DNA of 64,000 nt from Niallia circulans (GCF_007273535.1 NZ_RIBP01000004.1:1340001-1404000), one strand, 5' to 3'; positions 55,408 to 64,000 are shown, counted from the stretch's first letter. Made by a program: numbers and translations. Notes: a model not told the origin generated them from the letters alone.

Positions 55408-58400
55408 TTATTTAGCCTTCGCAACCTTCTTTTCTGTCACTTTGCTGATGTTACCAGCCTTGTCTGTTGCTGTAACAGCAAGGACTGTTTTTTCCTTTTG
55501 TTTTTTGATTGTGATAGAGTAGCTGCCTTTTTTGTCTGCTTTTCCTGTTGCAAGTACTTTATTGTTCACCTTGATTGTCACTGTTGCGTTTGCTTCTGTG
55601 CTGCCTGTGACCTTCGTCGTTACTGTTGTCACATTGTTCACTTTAGGAGCACTTGGAGCCGTCTTGTCAGCAACTGTAACTGTTTTTGCTTTGCTGATGT
55701 TGCCCGCTTTATCCTTCGCTGTAATGCTCAGCTTTACGCCAGCCTTTTGCTTACCAATCTTGATTGAGTAAGCGCCTTTGCTGTCTGCTTTCCCACTTGC
55801 AATCTTCTTTTTGCCATCTTTAATTTCAATGGAAGCATTCGCTTCTGCTTTGCCAGTCACTTTTGTGCTGTTGTCACCAATTGTACCGCTCACAGTTGGC
55901 GCGCTAGGAGCGGTTTTGTCTGCGACAGTGACTGCTTTCGCTTTGCTTGTGTTACCTGCTTTATCTGTTGCAGTAATGCTTAGCTTTGTGCCAGCCTTTT
56001 GTTTTTTAATCGTGATCGAGTAAGCGCCTTTGCTGTTGGCTTTGCCGCTTGCAACAGCCTTTTTGCCGTCTTTAATGTCGATAGAAGCATTAGCCTCTGC
56101 TTTTCCTTCTACTTTTGTGCTCTTGTCACTAATTGTACCTGTAACAGTCGGTGCTGCAGGTGGTGTGCTGTCGCCAACTGTAACAGATGCAGCCTTGCCT
56201 GTCAGCTTCGCGCCGTCCGTTGCTGTAACGCTTAGCTTTGTGCCCTGCTTTTGCTTGGCGATTTTGACAGAGAACTTGCCAGCATTATCTGCTTTCGCTG
56301 TGCCGATTGTTTTCTTGTTCGCTTTAACCGTAATTGTCGCATATTCCTCTGCTGTACCTGTTACCTTCGTGTCATTATCGCCAACTTTATTGACCTTCGG
56401 TGCATTAGGAGGTGTTGTATCCTCCAGCACGCTTGTGCGAATCGTTGCTTTCGCTTTAACACCATTTACTGTTTTCTCAAATGCTACTTCAAGCAGACCT
56501 TCTGCCTTTTGTATTGGAATCTCGATTTTGTAATTACCTTTTTTGTCTGCTGTTGCCTTTTTCACTTCCTTGCCAATTTTCACACTGACAGCCGTGCCGC
56601 TTTCAGCCGTTCCTTTAATTGCATAGCTGCTGTTATAAATATCCCCAACAGTTGCTTTCAGCAATAATGCGCTGTAGGCGCCATAGGCATCAAGACGACC
56701 CCAGCCAGTAACATAATCATAGCCTGGAGGAAGAGAGTCTCCCTCTTCATAAATAACCTCGCCGTCCTCGGTAATTTCAACGAAAGTTTCTTCAAACTTG
56801 TACGGGTTGTCCTGCTCCTCAAATGCAACGTCTTTCGCTGTTTCCGTCAGGATTTTTTCTACCTCTGCTGGCTTTAAGTTATTGTTCAAAGATAGAAGCA
56901 GTCCTGCTGCTGCTGCAACATGCGGTGTTGCCATCGACGTGCCGCTGAAGTATGTGACATTGCCGTTTGGCACAAGACTTGGGATATTTGTACCTGGTGC
57001 GACTAAGTCTGTTCCAATGCCATAGTTTGAATAATCGGATACAAGATCCATATCATTTGTAGCTCCAACAGAAGTCGCATATTTGCTTGATGCTGGATAG
57101 CCTAATTCTTCATAGCCGTCATTTCCTGTCGCCGCAACGATTGTGACATTATGCTTGTACGCATATTGCAGCATATATTCCAATGTTCTGCTGTATGTGC
57201 CGCCAAGACTTAAGTTGATAACCTTTGCGCCTTTATCAACAGCATATTTAATTCCTTTGGCAATTTGTTCTGTGTCCCCATAGCCGCTTGCGTCAAGAAC
57301 CTTGACAGGAAGGATCTTCGCATTAGAATGAATGCCGGAAATAGAGTAGCCGTTATCCATGCCTGCTGCGATAATGCCGCTCACATGTGTTCCATGCCCA
57401 TTATCATCTAACGCATTATTATTGTTGCCAATATAGTTATAGCCTTCAGTTGCCAAAACATTGTTAAGGTCAGCAAGTGTGCTGTCAACACCAGTATCAA
57501 CAACAGCGATAACTGTTTCACTTGGTTTTGCTGCATGAAGCAGGGAGTGAAGTGGTCCGAATTGGATATCTGCACCGCTCGTACCTTGTGTTTGGCCAGT
57601 GTTGGAAAGTGACCATTGGTATGGACTAGAAACATCGCTTGTTGTTCCTAATGCTTTATATGTTTGTATTTGTTCCACATATTCAACCGCCGATGATTTT
57701 TTCACAGAGTTGACGATGCTGTTTTTTGCCTGTGCAGAATAGCCATTTGCTTTGACCTCACTGCCGAGATCGATTACATATAAATCGTCTGCGATTTTAT
57801 CAGAGGTGTTTAAGTTTTCGATTGTTTCACTTTGTGTGGATTGTGCGCTTCTTTTAAAGGTAGACAGGCTTTTGCCTGCTTTCAGCTTAACGATATACTT
57901 GTTGGAAGTGTTCTTGTTGGAAATAGCGGTTGTGGAAGCTCCCAATTTAGAAAACACACTTGATAGTGTTTTATCCTCTAAATTGCTGATTTTGATTTTT
58001 GATTCTGTCTTTTTCAGTTGCTCCTTCAAAGCATCTGGAGCTGCATCATACGTATATTTGTAGAGACTGTTAATTGCCTTCACATCTGCGCTTGTGAAAG
58101 TATACGTCGAGCTTGTGCCGTTTTTAAGTAATTCCGTATAAATTGGTTTCAGCTGGCGCAAATTCTTTAAAACGTCACTGCGAAGCTGGTCGTCAAAGAT
58201 AATTTTCGCGCTTAAGAAAGGTGCGACCTTGTAATATAAGGATGATAGCTTTTTGCCTTCCTCTGTTTGAGACAAAATCGAATCTCTGATTTCACGAAGG
58301 TCCTTTAAGATAGCTAAACCATCCTTTTGCTCGCTTGTGCTTAGCTCAACAGGACATTCCTCTGCTGATTCGATATCTGTTGATGGCGCAAGAGTTGTTC

Positions 58401-58941
58401 CTTTTGCCTTTAGTGTAAAGGAAGTATCCACTTCAACAGGCTCTACTTCCTCACCCTCTGGCAATTCCTCTTGTCCTAGCTCTTCCTCACCCTCTGGCAA
58501 TTCCTCTTGTCCTAGCTCTTCCTCTTCATAATAAGGATAATACTCAACCTTCACATAATAAGAGCCGACCCATGCTAATGGAAAGTGAATAACAGCTGGC
58601 GATTCTGTATAGCTGTAGCTTCGATATTGATCAAATGTGTCATCTGCATTAGCCTTATCAAGGCTTGAGTAAACAGAAACATTCATTTCCTCTGTAGAAT
58701 TTAACGTAAATTCATAATGTGTAAAGTTCTTCGTGTCTTCAGCAGAAGGAGTAAACGTAAACCATTTAACATTCTCTCCATCTGCAAAGCTTTCCTCGAT
58801 TGTCGTGCCACCTGTAAGCGTTTCCCCCGCGTCAGCTGTTTCTGCGGCCGCTGCCGGAAGCGCTGTCCAAGTGCTGACAACTAAAACAAATGCTAGTAAA
58901 AAAGTAAAGATAGAACCAAGCTTGCGTTTGCTGTTTCCCAT
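55408..58941 (-). CDS. large secreted subtilisin-like protease with five Ig-like repeats
   Basis: A 1177-residue S8 peptidase. Order: signal peptide (1-34); pre-peptidase-type beta domain (about 40-175) with an acidic insert; a helical region (about 200-340); an I9-like propeptide (about 345-430, KYIVKLKAG); the catalytic domain with Asp in VIAVVDTGVD (about 481), His in NGHGTHVSG (about 516) and Ser in FSGTSMATPHVA (about 668); then five Ig-like repeats of about 84 residues (about 760-1177), each with a pattern such as TPPNAPKV ... VTGTAE ... KAGNxSK. No sortase motif or S-layer domain was seen. It degrades extracellular protein; the repeats may bind substrate or wall. ATG follows AGGGGG. 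Confidence 0.92.
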   Translation of the reverse strand: MGNSKRKLGSIFTFLLAFVLVVSTWTALPAAAAETADAGETLTGGTTIEESFADGENVKWFTFTPSAEDTKNFTHYEFTLNSTEEMNVSVYSSLDKANADDTFDQYRSYSYTESPAVIHFPLAWVGSYYVKVEYYPYYEEEELGQEELPEGEEELGQEELPEGEEVEPVEVDTSFTLKAKGTTLAPSTDIESAEECPVELSTSEQKDGLAILKDLREIRDSILSQTEEGKKLSSLYYKVAPFLSAKIIFDDQLRSDVLKNLRQLKPIYTELLKNGTSSTYTFTSADVKAINSLYKYTYDAAPDALKEQLKKTESKIKISNLEDKTLSSVFSKLGASTTAISNKNTSNKYIVKLKAGKSLSTFKRSAQSTQSETIENLNTSDKIADDLYVIDLGSEVKANGYSAQAKNSIVNSVKKSSAVEYVEQIQTYKALGTTSDVSSPYQWSLSNTGQTQGTSGADIQFGPLHSLLHAAKPSETVIAVVDTGVDSTLADLNNVLATEGYNYIGNNNNALDDNGHGTHVSGIIAAGMDNGYSISGIHSNAKILPVKVLDASGYGDTEQIAKGIKYAVDKGAKVINLSLGGTYSRTLEYMLQYAYKHNVTIVAATGNDGYEELGYPASSKYATSVGATNDMDLVSDYSNYGIGTDLVAPGTNIPSLVPNGNVTYFSGTSMATPHVAAAAGLLLSLNNNLKPAEVEKILTETAKDVAFEEQDNPYKFEETFVEITEDGEVIYEEGDSLPPGYDYVTGWGRLDAYGAYSALLLKATVGDIYNSSYAIKGTAESGTAVSVKIGKEVKKATADKKGNYKIEIPIQKAEGLLEVAFEKTVNGVKAKATIRTSVLEDTTPPNAPKVNKVGDNDTKVTGTAEEYATITVKANKKTIGTAKADNAGKFSVKIAKQKQGTKLSVTATDGAKLTGKAASVTVGDSTPPAAPTVTGTISDKSTKVEGKAEANASIDIKDGKKAVASGKANSKGAYSITIKKQKAGTKLSITATDKAGNTSKAKAVTVADKTAPSAPTVSGTIGDNSTKVTGKAEANASIEIKDGKKKIASGKADSKGAYSIKIGKQKAGVKLSITAKDKAGNISKAKTVTVADKTAPSAPKVNNVTTVTTKVTGSTEANATVTIKVNNKVLATGKADKKGSYSITIKKQKEKTVLAVTATDKAGNISKVTEKKVAKAK
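55411..56550 (-). repeat. five Ig-like protein repeats, encoded by diverged DNA repeats
   Basis: Units of about 250 bases encode the C-terminal repeats. The third and fourth units are closest to each other and share long identical stretches, which suggests a recent duplication. They explain the many open frames on the plus strand here, none of which are genes. Confidence 0.75.
58447..58518 (-). repeat. tandem 36-bp duplication in the protease gene
   Basis: Two identical 36-bp copies (58447-58482 and 58483-58518) encode ELGQEELPEGEE twice in the acidic insert of the protease N-terminal domain. Such exact tandem repeats can change copy number by slippage while keeping frame. Confidence 0.85.
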
Positions 58942-59353
58942 TTCGTACCCCCTAGAAATTTTAATAGATTACTAATCTATTAAAGCACTTTTTTTGGAAA
59001 AAAGTTATTAATATCTAGTAAAAATGGAAAAATTATTCATTTGTTCCTAGTTGTGATAAAAGTTCGTAGGTATAAAGCCTATGGAGGGGAAAAGTATCAG
59101 GGAAATAGACCTTAGTATCGAAGCAAAGCAGGCTAATAGACAGAGTATGGTCAACCAGAAATGGTAAAATAACATCATTGGTAAAAAAGGGTGGCTGCAG
59201 CCAATCCGCATCCTTTTGCTGGAAGAGGTAAACAACTCTTCATGTTTCCATTTTTCAGCGCAAAGGTAATGCCGCAAGCAGAGAATTTTTTCTCACAAGC
59301 CTTCCTAAAATTGAGAATTTCTTCTATATATAGGTAAAAGGGGAGTGATAAAT
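58942..59353. other. intergenic region with a palindrome near the protease gene
   Basis: Carries the protease promoter region and the start of the DUF1906 unit. The perfect palindrome TTAATAGATTA-C-TAATCTATTAA is at 58961-58983. No gene of note; a 28-codon open frame from ATG 59080 has no ribosome site. Confidence 0.55.
58961..58983 (-). promoter_or_regulatory. perfect 11-bp inverted repeat upstream of the protease gene
   Basis: TTAATAGATTA and its exact complement lie one base apart, starting 20 bases before the start codon and just upstream of the ribosome site. It could be an operator or a 5' mRNA hairpin; the one-base centre favours a protein-binding site. Confidence 0.5.
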
Positions 59354-60280
59354 ATGGCAAGAGGGTTTGATTGTGCGACAAAGCTAAATATAACAACAGC
59401 AAGTGCTTTAAAGAAAGCAGGGTTTGCTTATACAGCCCGCTATCTTGGAAACAGCTGGAAGACCTTTGATGCTGCCGAGGCAAGGGCGATAAGGAACGCT
59501 GGCTTAAAGCTAGTCAGTATTTTTCAAAAAAGCGCCAACAGGTCATCCTATTTTACAGAGGAGCAAGGAAGACAGGACGGAAGGGATGCAGTGAAAGCAG
59601 CACAAAATGTCGGCCAGCCAGCAGGAACAGCCATTTATTTCGCAGTTGACTTCGATGCAGGCAAAAGCGCAATCCCACATATTCTTGCGTATTTCAACGG
59701 TGTGCGTAAAACCTTTCATACGTATAAGCTAGGAATCTACGGCTCATATACAGTTATGCTTGCGGTCAAGGGACTGGCCGATTATTATTGGCAGACATAT
59801 GCATGGTCATATGGGAAGGTTGCTGATTTCATCCATATGCACCAGTATGAAAACAATATTAAAGTCGCAGGGGTCCTTATTGACAGAAATGATATCCGCA
59901 AAAATCCAGGCGATTGGGGCTGGACAATCAAGGAATCTGAAGTGCCAATCTTTGAGGTGAAAACCGAGACAGGAGCCTATATGACAGCCGCAGATGCAAA
60001 GCAAGGCAAAAATAAAAAAGGCATTATAAAGAAGGGAAGCTACTTCCTCTTTAATCAATCAGCAGGAATGGTAAATGTGACAAAACAAAAGGGTGTACCA
60101 GGCTCGTGGATTAATCCTGAGGCAAGTGAGGGAGCAAAATACCATATCGTCATAAAAGGCGAAAGCCTCACTAAAATTGCGCAAAAATACGGCACAAGCC
60201 TCAAAGCCCTCCAAAAGCTTAATCCACAAATCAAAAATATCCATCTAATCTATCCAAACCAAAAGATCCAGGTCAAATAG
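59354..60280 (+). CDS. DUF1906 glycoside-hydrolase-like protein with a LysM domain
   Basis: A 308-residue protein. Residues 1-195 form a DUF1906 TIM-barrel-like domain related to GH25 lysozymes (ARGFDCATKLNITTASALKK, IYFAVDFDAG, LGIYGSY, FIHMHQYENN). The middle is a short lysine-rich linker with a beta segment. The C-terminus (about 262-308) is a LysM domain (YHIVIKGESLTKIAQKYG). No clear signal peptide, so export by another route or a spore-coat or intracellular role is possible. ATG 59354 follows AAGGGGAG. Confidence 0.85.
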   Translation: MARGFDCATKLNITTASALKKAGFAYTARYLGNSWKTFDAAEARAIRNAGLKLVSIFQKSANRSSYFTEEQGRQDGRDAVKAAQNVGQPAGTAIYFAVDFDAGKSAIPHILAYFNGVRKTFHTYKLGIYGSYTVMLAVKGLADYYWQTYAWSYGKVADFIHMHQYENNIKVAGVLIDRNDIRKNPGDWGWTIKESEVPIFEVKTETGAYMTAADAKQGKNKKGIIKKGSYFLFNQSAGMVNVTKQKGVPGSWINPEASEGAKYHIVIKGESLTKIAQKYGTSLKALQKLNPQIKNIHLIYPNQKIQVK

Positions 60281-60288
60281 ACATGCTG

Positions 60289-60317
60289 CCCCTTAATAAC
60301 GAGGGGTATTTTTTTAT
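60289..60317 (+). terminator. probable terminator after the DUF1906 gene
   Basis: CCCCT-TAATAACG-AGGGG followed by TATTTTTTT; stem short. Confidence 0.5.
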
Positions 60318-60409
60318 GAAAGTTTTTCCAAATAAGGCTAACAGCAATACATTTACAGCCAATATTTAGTATGATAGAAGTAAGAAAACCAAAAGGGAGG
60401 CGAGTGGGG

Positions 60410-60817
60410 ATGGAGAAGAACAAGGAAGAGCTTGAGGTGAAGCTGGAGGACGCGGGAAAGCATTTTTCCGAGGAAAAGTTTTGGGGTAAGCTTACGAAGT
60501 TCGCGAAAAAGGCAGGTGCCTCTGTCGTGTATGCCGTCCTGCTTTTGTATTTCACGTTAAAGAAGCCAGATGTGCCAGTAAGGGCAAAAACAACCATTAT
60601 TGGAGCATTAGGTTATTTCATTCTTCCCGTTGATTTAATTCCAGATATGGCAGTCGGCATCGGCTTTACAGATGATCTCGGAGCATTAGGAATTGCATTG
60701 ATCCAAGTAGCCATGTATATAGATGAAGATACGAAACAAAAGGCAAAACAGAAATTAGCAAATTGGTTTGGAGATAATGTGAGTACGCAAGAGATTGATG
60801 CGAAAATCGGCGGCTAA
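60410..60817 (+). CDS. YkvA-family (DUF1232) membrane protein
   Basis: A 135-residue protein with a charged N-terminal third and then the DUF1232 segment: KTTIIGALGYFILPVDLIPD, GFTDDLGALGIAL. This short hydrophobic region with FxLPxDLIPD is diagnostic. ATG 60410 follows GGGAGG; the frame is open from 60371 but without a site. Function unknown. Confidence 0.85.
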   Translation: MEKNKEELEVKLEDAGKHFSEEKFWGKLTKFAKKAGASVVYAVLLLYFTLKKPDVPVRAKTTIIGALGYFILPVDLIPDMAVGIGFTDDLGALGIALIQVAMYIDEDTKQKAKQKLANWFGDNVSTQEIDAKIGG

Positions 60818-61009
60818 CTTTTTTATAGGTGAAATGGAAGCTAGGAAAATCCTCCAATAGTAAATTATGGGTATTTAGACTGGTGTAAAATAAATCTTTT
60901 GGCATATGAAAACCGCTTTTTTCTTTTTTACAATAAAAGGATATTAGGTAATCTATCGGATAATGATGGATTAATTGTTCGAATCCTTGTGAAAAAGAAA
61001 GGAGATACT

Positions 61010-62950
61010 GTGAAAATATTAGATGCTTCAAGTTTACAAGACGCAATGGAACAGAGGGCGAAGCATTATGATAAGCTTCGCGACCAATTTACATCATTAA
61101 AGAGGGCCTTTCAGGAAATGATTGATTTAGACGACTTTGAAGGCAAAGGAGCAGAAGCAATCAAAGGCTTCTATCAAGGCCAAATCGAAGTCGTCGAGGC
61201 CTGGCAGCGTTTATTTGACAGACAAATTGCCTTTTTTGAAGGCGTCAGCGGCAAGCTGGAGGACAAGGATTTAGGCAGCAACTCAAGAGTTGAAACTGCC
61301 TTTCTTGAAGAGGATCTCGCTCAAAAGGAACGACAGGCAGACGAGATGATAACAGAGCAAAGACGAGCTCTGGAGAATATCTTTCGTGATATTGACGATC
61401 TAGTCCCATTACATCCCTTCTCCCGCAGTCAATTCGACGACTTAATGATGGATGCCAGCAAAAAGCGAACAAAAACAATCGATGCAGTAGAAGAAGCCGA
61501 TCAGGAGCTGAAGGACGAGTATATGTCTTCAGAGGGAGAGGAAGCCTATGCCATTCAGCTGTTTAGCGCCTTACTTGGCGCAACAAAGCAAGGCAGCAGC
61601 ATTTCACCAATCCAGTTTGACGCAGAAGCCTATCATCAAAGCGATATCTACAAGCTGAAGGGAGAGGCAGAAGAAGCCACCATCAGCTACCTTACATACA
61701 AGCAGCAAGAACAAGAAGCAAGAGAAATCGCCGAACGCCCTGCAGTCGAAAAGGTGTGGGATGGAGTAAAAACCTTTGTCGGGGAATTCACCGGCTACTA
61801 TGACTACAAGCGAGCGGTTGAAGGAGTCGACCCCGTCACAGGCGAAAAGATGTCAACCGCACAGCGCATCGCAGCAGGAGGCATGGCATTAGCCGGCTTC
61901 ATCCCAATCGTCGGCTGGGCAGGCAGAGCCGTCAAAGGCGGCAAAGGCATCTATTCAGCCGCAAAAGGAATCAACGCAGCCGAAAATGCAATGAGCACCT
62001 ACAAAAGCGTGCAAGCCTTCAGCACCCTAGAAAAAACCGAAATGGGCATCTACGGCCTCCTATCCGCCAACGGTCTATCCGAATACACAACAGGCAAAGA
62101 CATGTTCGGCAACGAACTCACAGCCGAACAACGCCAAGCAAGCCTAACCCAAAGCATCTTCGCCGGCCTTCCATTTGTCCCAGGCATGGCTAAAGAAGCA
62201 GGCAAACTCGGCCAACAAGCACTGAACTCAACCGTACAGATTGGCAAGCAAGGAGCAGATGTTTCAAGAGCATTTATGGATGATCTTGGACGGAGCCTTA
62301 ATACTGGTCCTAATGTGGCGTTTGCTGGTGGGGGTGGTGATGTGGGGTCTTACTTGAAGGCTGAGAGTAGGGCTGATGGTGTTGGGAAGGTTAGTGGGGA
62401 TAAAGAAAGTTATTTGAGTATGTTGAGTGGTGGTAGTGGGGATGTTGTTAAGGGTACGGGTAAAGTATATCCAACTAGACAAATAGATTCAGTAACAGAA
62501 GCACATATAATTGATAGATTGAAGGAACTAAGAGGGAATTTATCGAGTAAATATAAGAAGTCTGGTAATTTTGCTCTTGCAGAGGTGGATGTTAATAGTT
62601 TAAATAAAAAGGAGTTTTATGCTTCGAGTAAAATAGATGAATTTAAAGGGGATTTAGAAGAAAAAGTTCCTGAAATTTCATTAAAACCAAATGAGCCAAT
62701 TTTTGAGGCATCTCTAGCACCTGGTAAAGATGGAAAACCTTTTATGCGAGATTCTGACACTGAGTATAAGATTTTGAATGATATTGCTTTAAAACTGGGT
62801 GATGATGTAAATGCTACTGGTAAAATTAAGTTATTCACAGAACTAGATACGTGTGACAGTTGTAGCAAAGTAATAGCTGAATTTGCTAATAAATATAAGA
62901 ATATTGAATTGGAAGTTATTCACAATAACGGTGAAAGACTTAAACCATAA
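61010..62950 (+). CDS. LXG-domain type VII polymorphic toxin with deaminase-like tip
   Basis: A 646-residue protein. Residues 1-210 form the helical LXG domain that targets the type VII (Ess/Yuk) secretion system (ILDASSLQDAM, QRAKHYDKLRDQF). Residues about 250-430 are a pre-toxin linker with the glycine-rich hydrophobic stretch AAGGMALAGFIPIVGWAGR. The C-terminal part (about 490-646) resembles the BURPS668_1122 deaminase toxin family: glutamate in DSDTEYKILNDIA (E585) and the zinc pair in CDSCSKVIAEF (C615, C618), ending ELEVIHNN. It would deaminate nucleotides or nucleic acid in rival bacteria. GTG 61010 follows AAAGGAGA. The immunity gene follows after 15 bases. Base composition changes abruptly near 62230 and 62460. 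Confidence 0.88.
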   Translation: MKILDASSLQDAMEQRAKHYDKLRDQFTSLKRAFQEMIDLDDFEGKGAEAIKGFYQGQIEVVEAWQRLFDRQIAFFEGVSGKLEDKDLGSNSRVETAFLEEDLAQKERQADEMITEQRRALENIFRDIDDLVPLHPFSRSQFDDLMMDASKKRTKTIDAVEEADQELKDEYMSSEGEEAYAIQLFSALLGATKQGSSISPIQFDAEAYHQSDIYKLKGEAEEATISYLTYKQQEQEAREIAERPAVEKVWDGVKTFVGEFTGYYDYKRAVEGVDPVTGEKMSTAQRIAAGGMALAGFIPIVGWAGRAVKGGKGIYSAAKGINAAENAMSTYKSVQAFSTLEKTEMGIYGLLSANGLSEYTTGKDMFGNELTAEQRQASLTQSIFAGLPFVPGMAKEAGKLGQQALNSTVQIGKQGADVSRAFMDDLGRSLNTGPNVAFAGGGGDVGSYLKAESRADGVGKVSGDKESYLSMLSGGSGDVVKGTGKVYPTRQIDSVTEAHIIDRLKELRGNLSSKYKKSGNFALAEVDVNSLNKKEFYASSKIDEFKGDLEEKVPEISLKPNEPIFEASLAPGKDGKPFMRDSDTEYKILNDIALKLGDDVNATGKIKLFTELDTCDSCSKVIAEFANKYKNIELEVIHNNGERLKP

Positions 62951-62965
62951 AAGAGGAGTGATATC

Positions 62966-63322
62966 TTGGAAGACTGGGAATATAATGAAATATTTGAGGC
63001 TATTAATGAAGACTACAATGATTATTTAAAATTAAATAGAGGACATGAATATGCAATAGCAAGAACTGTTAATGATTATATAAATCTAGGAAAGATAGAA
63101 GACTTTATTGTTGATACTGCTATAGGTGAAATATTGTTATCCAAAAATAAGGTCTTTATTGGATATGTTGAAGGGATAACAAAGAGATTAAGTATGTTTA
63201 AAGAATTAGATGCTACAAGTGAACTGACACATGAAGAAAATGCAGACTTGACTAATAGAATAGAGAAAGTACTAGATGGTCTTAGCAAGGTTGAGATAGA
63301 TTATAACCCTTATTCCGAGTAG
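62966..63322 (+). CDS. Imm3-type immunity protein
   Basis: A 118-residue acidic, helical protein matching the Imm3 family in plan: opening WEYNEIFEAINEDYNDYLK, then HEYAIARTVNDYI and a helix ending EDFIVDTAIGEILL. Imm3 proteins neutralise deaminase-type toxins. TTG 62966 follows AAGAGGAG. It lies directly after the toxin gene, as expected of a cognate immunity gene. Confidence 0.85.
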   Translation: MEDWEYNEIFEAINEDYNDYLKLNRGHEYAIARTVNDYINLGKIEDFIVDTAIGEILLSKNKVFIGYVEGITKRLSMFKELDATSELTHEENADLTNRIEKVLDGLSKVEIDYNPYSE

Positions 63323-63649
63323 TAATTTGCGAAGTTGTGATGATTAAAAATTGTAAAAGTGTTGATACAGTAAGAGTTAAAGAAATATGGCTGCGATATT
63401 AAAAGCATGGAACAGCCATTTTAAAGTATCCATAAGAAAGACACCAACGATTTTTTGATCAATGGTATTAAATGGAGACAGAAGGGCTAATGCTTTGAAA
63501 GAAACACCACCAAGAAAGGTTTCTGTAAGAATCGAAAATATTTATCTAGAAACGTCGTAGAGACCAAGCTCATTTGAGATAATGTATGAAAAAATAGGGA
63601 AAAGAAATGTTTGAAAAAATTATAAACGTAAGTAGGGAGGTTGAAATGG
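63323..63649. other. gap between two immunity genes
   Basis: About 330 bases with stops in every frame. Short broken protein-like stretches (for example a 23-codon frame from 63388) could be debris of a lost toxin tip, but nothing can be identified. Confidence 0.4.
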
Positions 63650-64000
63650 TTGGAACAAAGATTGAATGATTTATATAGAAAGATAGCTGAAACCGTTAAT
63701 GAAATGATACCAGAACAGTGGGAGAGATTTTACTATTATGCTCAAATTTCAGAAGATGGTGGGGGTACTTACTTCTTTTATCAGCCTTCAACCAATCCAA
63801 GATTGAATGTATATAGCCTTGAAATTCCTTTTAAATATCAAGTAGACGAAAAATCATTCAAATTAAATAAAAGAAAGCTATTTTCTTTATCGGAAGAAAT
63901 GAGAGAAGTTTTTAAAAACGAGGAGCAAGAACTTTGGTACTCTTTTACTCTAAAATTAGAGAGTACAGGCCAATTAAATGTGCATTTTGACTATACAGAT
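63650..64000 (+). CDS. YezG/DUF600-type immunity protein, cut by the window end
   Basis: The first 117 residues of a protein that resembles YezG, the immunity family for YeeF-type LXG nuclease toxins: LNDLYRKIAETVNEMIPEQW, then YYYAQISEDGGGTYFFYQP. TTG 63650 follows AGGGAGG by nine bases. It is the second immunity gene after the toxin, so it probably protects against another toxin. The 3' end lies beyond 64000. Confidence 0.8.
   Translation, partial: MEQRLNDLYRKIAETVNEMIPEQWERFYYYAQISEDGGGTYFFYQPSTNPRLNVYSLEIPFKYQVDEKSFKLNKRKLFSLSEEMREVFKNEEQELWYSFTLKLESTGQLNVHFDYTD

Noticed and set aside
55411..56550. Regularly spaced repeats that might suggest a CRISPR array
   Set aside because: Units are about 250 bases, in frame, diverged and encode Ig-like domains.
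55294..56667. Long open frames on the plus strand across the protease repeats
   Set aside because: They are opposite the Ig-like repeat coding sequence, lack ribosome sites and give Cys/Val-rich, repeat-derived text.

Overview
The window is chromosomal DNA of a low-GC, Gram-positive, spore-former-type Bacillaceae (Bacillus/Niallia-like). The grounds are AGGAGG-type ribosome sites with frequent GTG/TTG starts, cre-like catabolite sites, many clear Bacillus-family relatives (AraNPQ/AbfA, LicRBCA, PucH/PucI, YtvA, NhaK, YdhK, GalU), an LXG toxin of the Bacillus type VII kind, and a GC-rich intergenic repeat typical of Bacillaceae. No rRNA, tRNA, CRISPR array, transposase or prophage gene was recognised. 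Names come from reading protein motifs; no database search was possible.

Layout. 0-2.4 kb: small membrane proteins, a secreted protein of unknown function and the intergenic repeat. 2.5-9.1 kb: a sugar catabolic locus in two transcription units (split transketolase plus SDR dehydrogenase; GntP-type permease, RpiB-like isomerase and PfkA-like kinase) around a GntR regulator, with shared GTATAC sites before both units. 9.2-12.9 kb: a drug-export-type ABC transporter with its own two-component system. 12.9-15 kb: PadR/HAAS pair and small membrane proteins. 15.1-24.2 kb: NhaK-type antiporter, LicRBCA beta-glucoside PTS, MocR regulator with divergent LysE exporter, YdhK lipoprotein. 24.2-30.3 kb: allantoin permease and allantoinase behind PucR- and TnrA/GlnR-like sites, a YcdB-like protein, and an azoreductase/TetR pair.

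30.3-34.4 kb is the most interesting accessory stretch. A PlcR-type RRNPP regulator is divergent from an unannotated 39-codon gene whose product has a signal peptide and ends in AGLPFEH, very like the PapR signalling peptides of the Bacillus cereus group. Nearby are a tiny unknown protein, a lipoprotein cut by an in-frame TAG, and a secreted protein gene broken in a run of seven A.

34.4-52.9 kb is carbohydrate acquisition: AraC regulator, large putative glycosidase-like protein and GPH symporter; a phospholipase D-like protein; a signal peptidase I homologue lacking its catalytic serine; a ChvE-MmsA-MmsB monosaccharide transporter; and AraNPQ plus GH51 arabinofuranosidase, with a divergent ArsR-like regulator and DUF624 protein. 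53-64 kb: LOV-STAS blue-light receptor, GalU, a large subtilisin-like exoprotease with five Ig-like repeats, a DUF1906-LysM protein, a YkvA protein, and at the right edge a type VII LXG toxin with a deaminase-like tip, its Imm3-type immunity protein and a second, YezG-like immunity gene cut by the window end.
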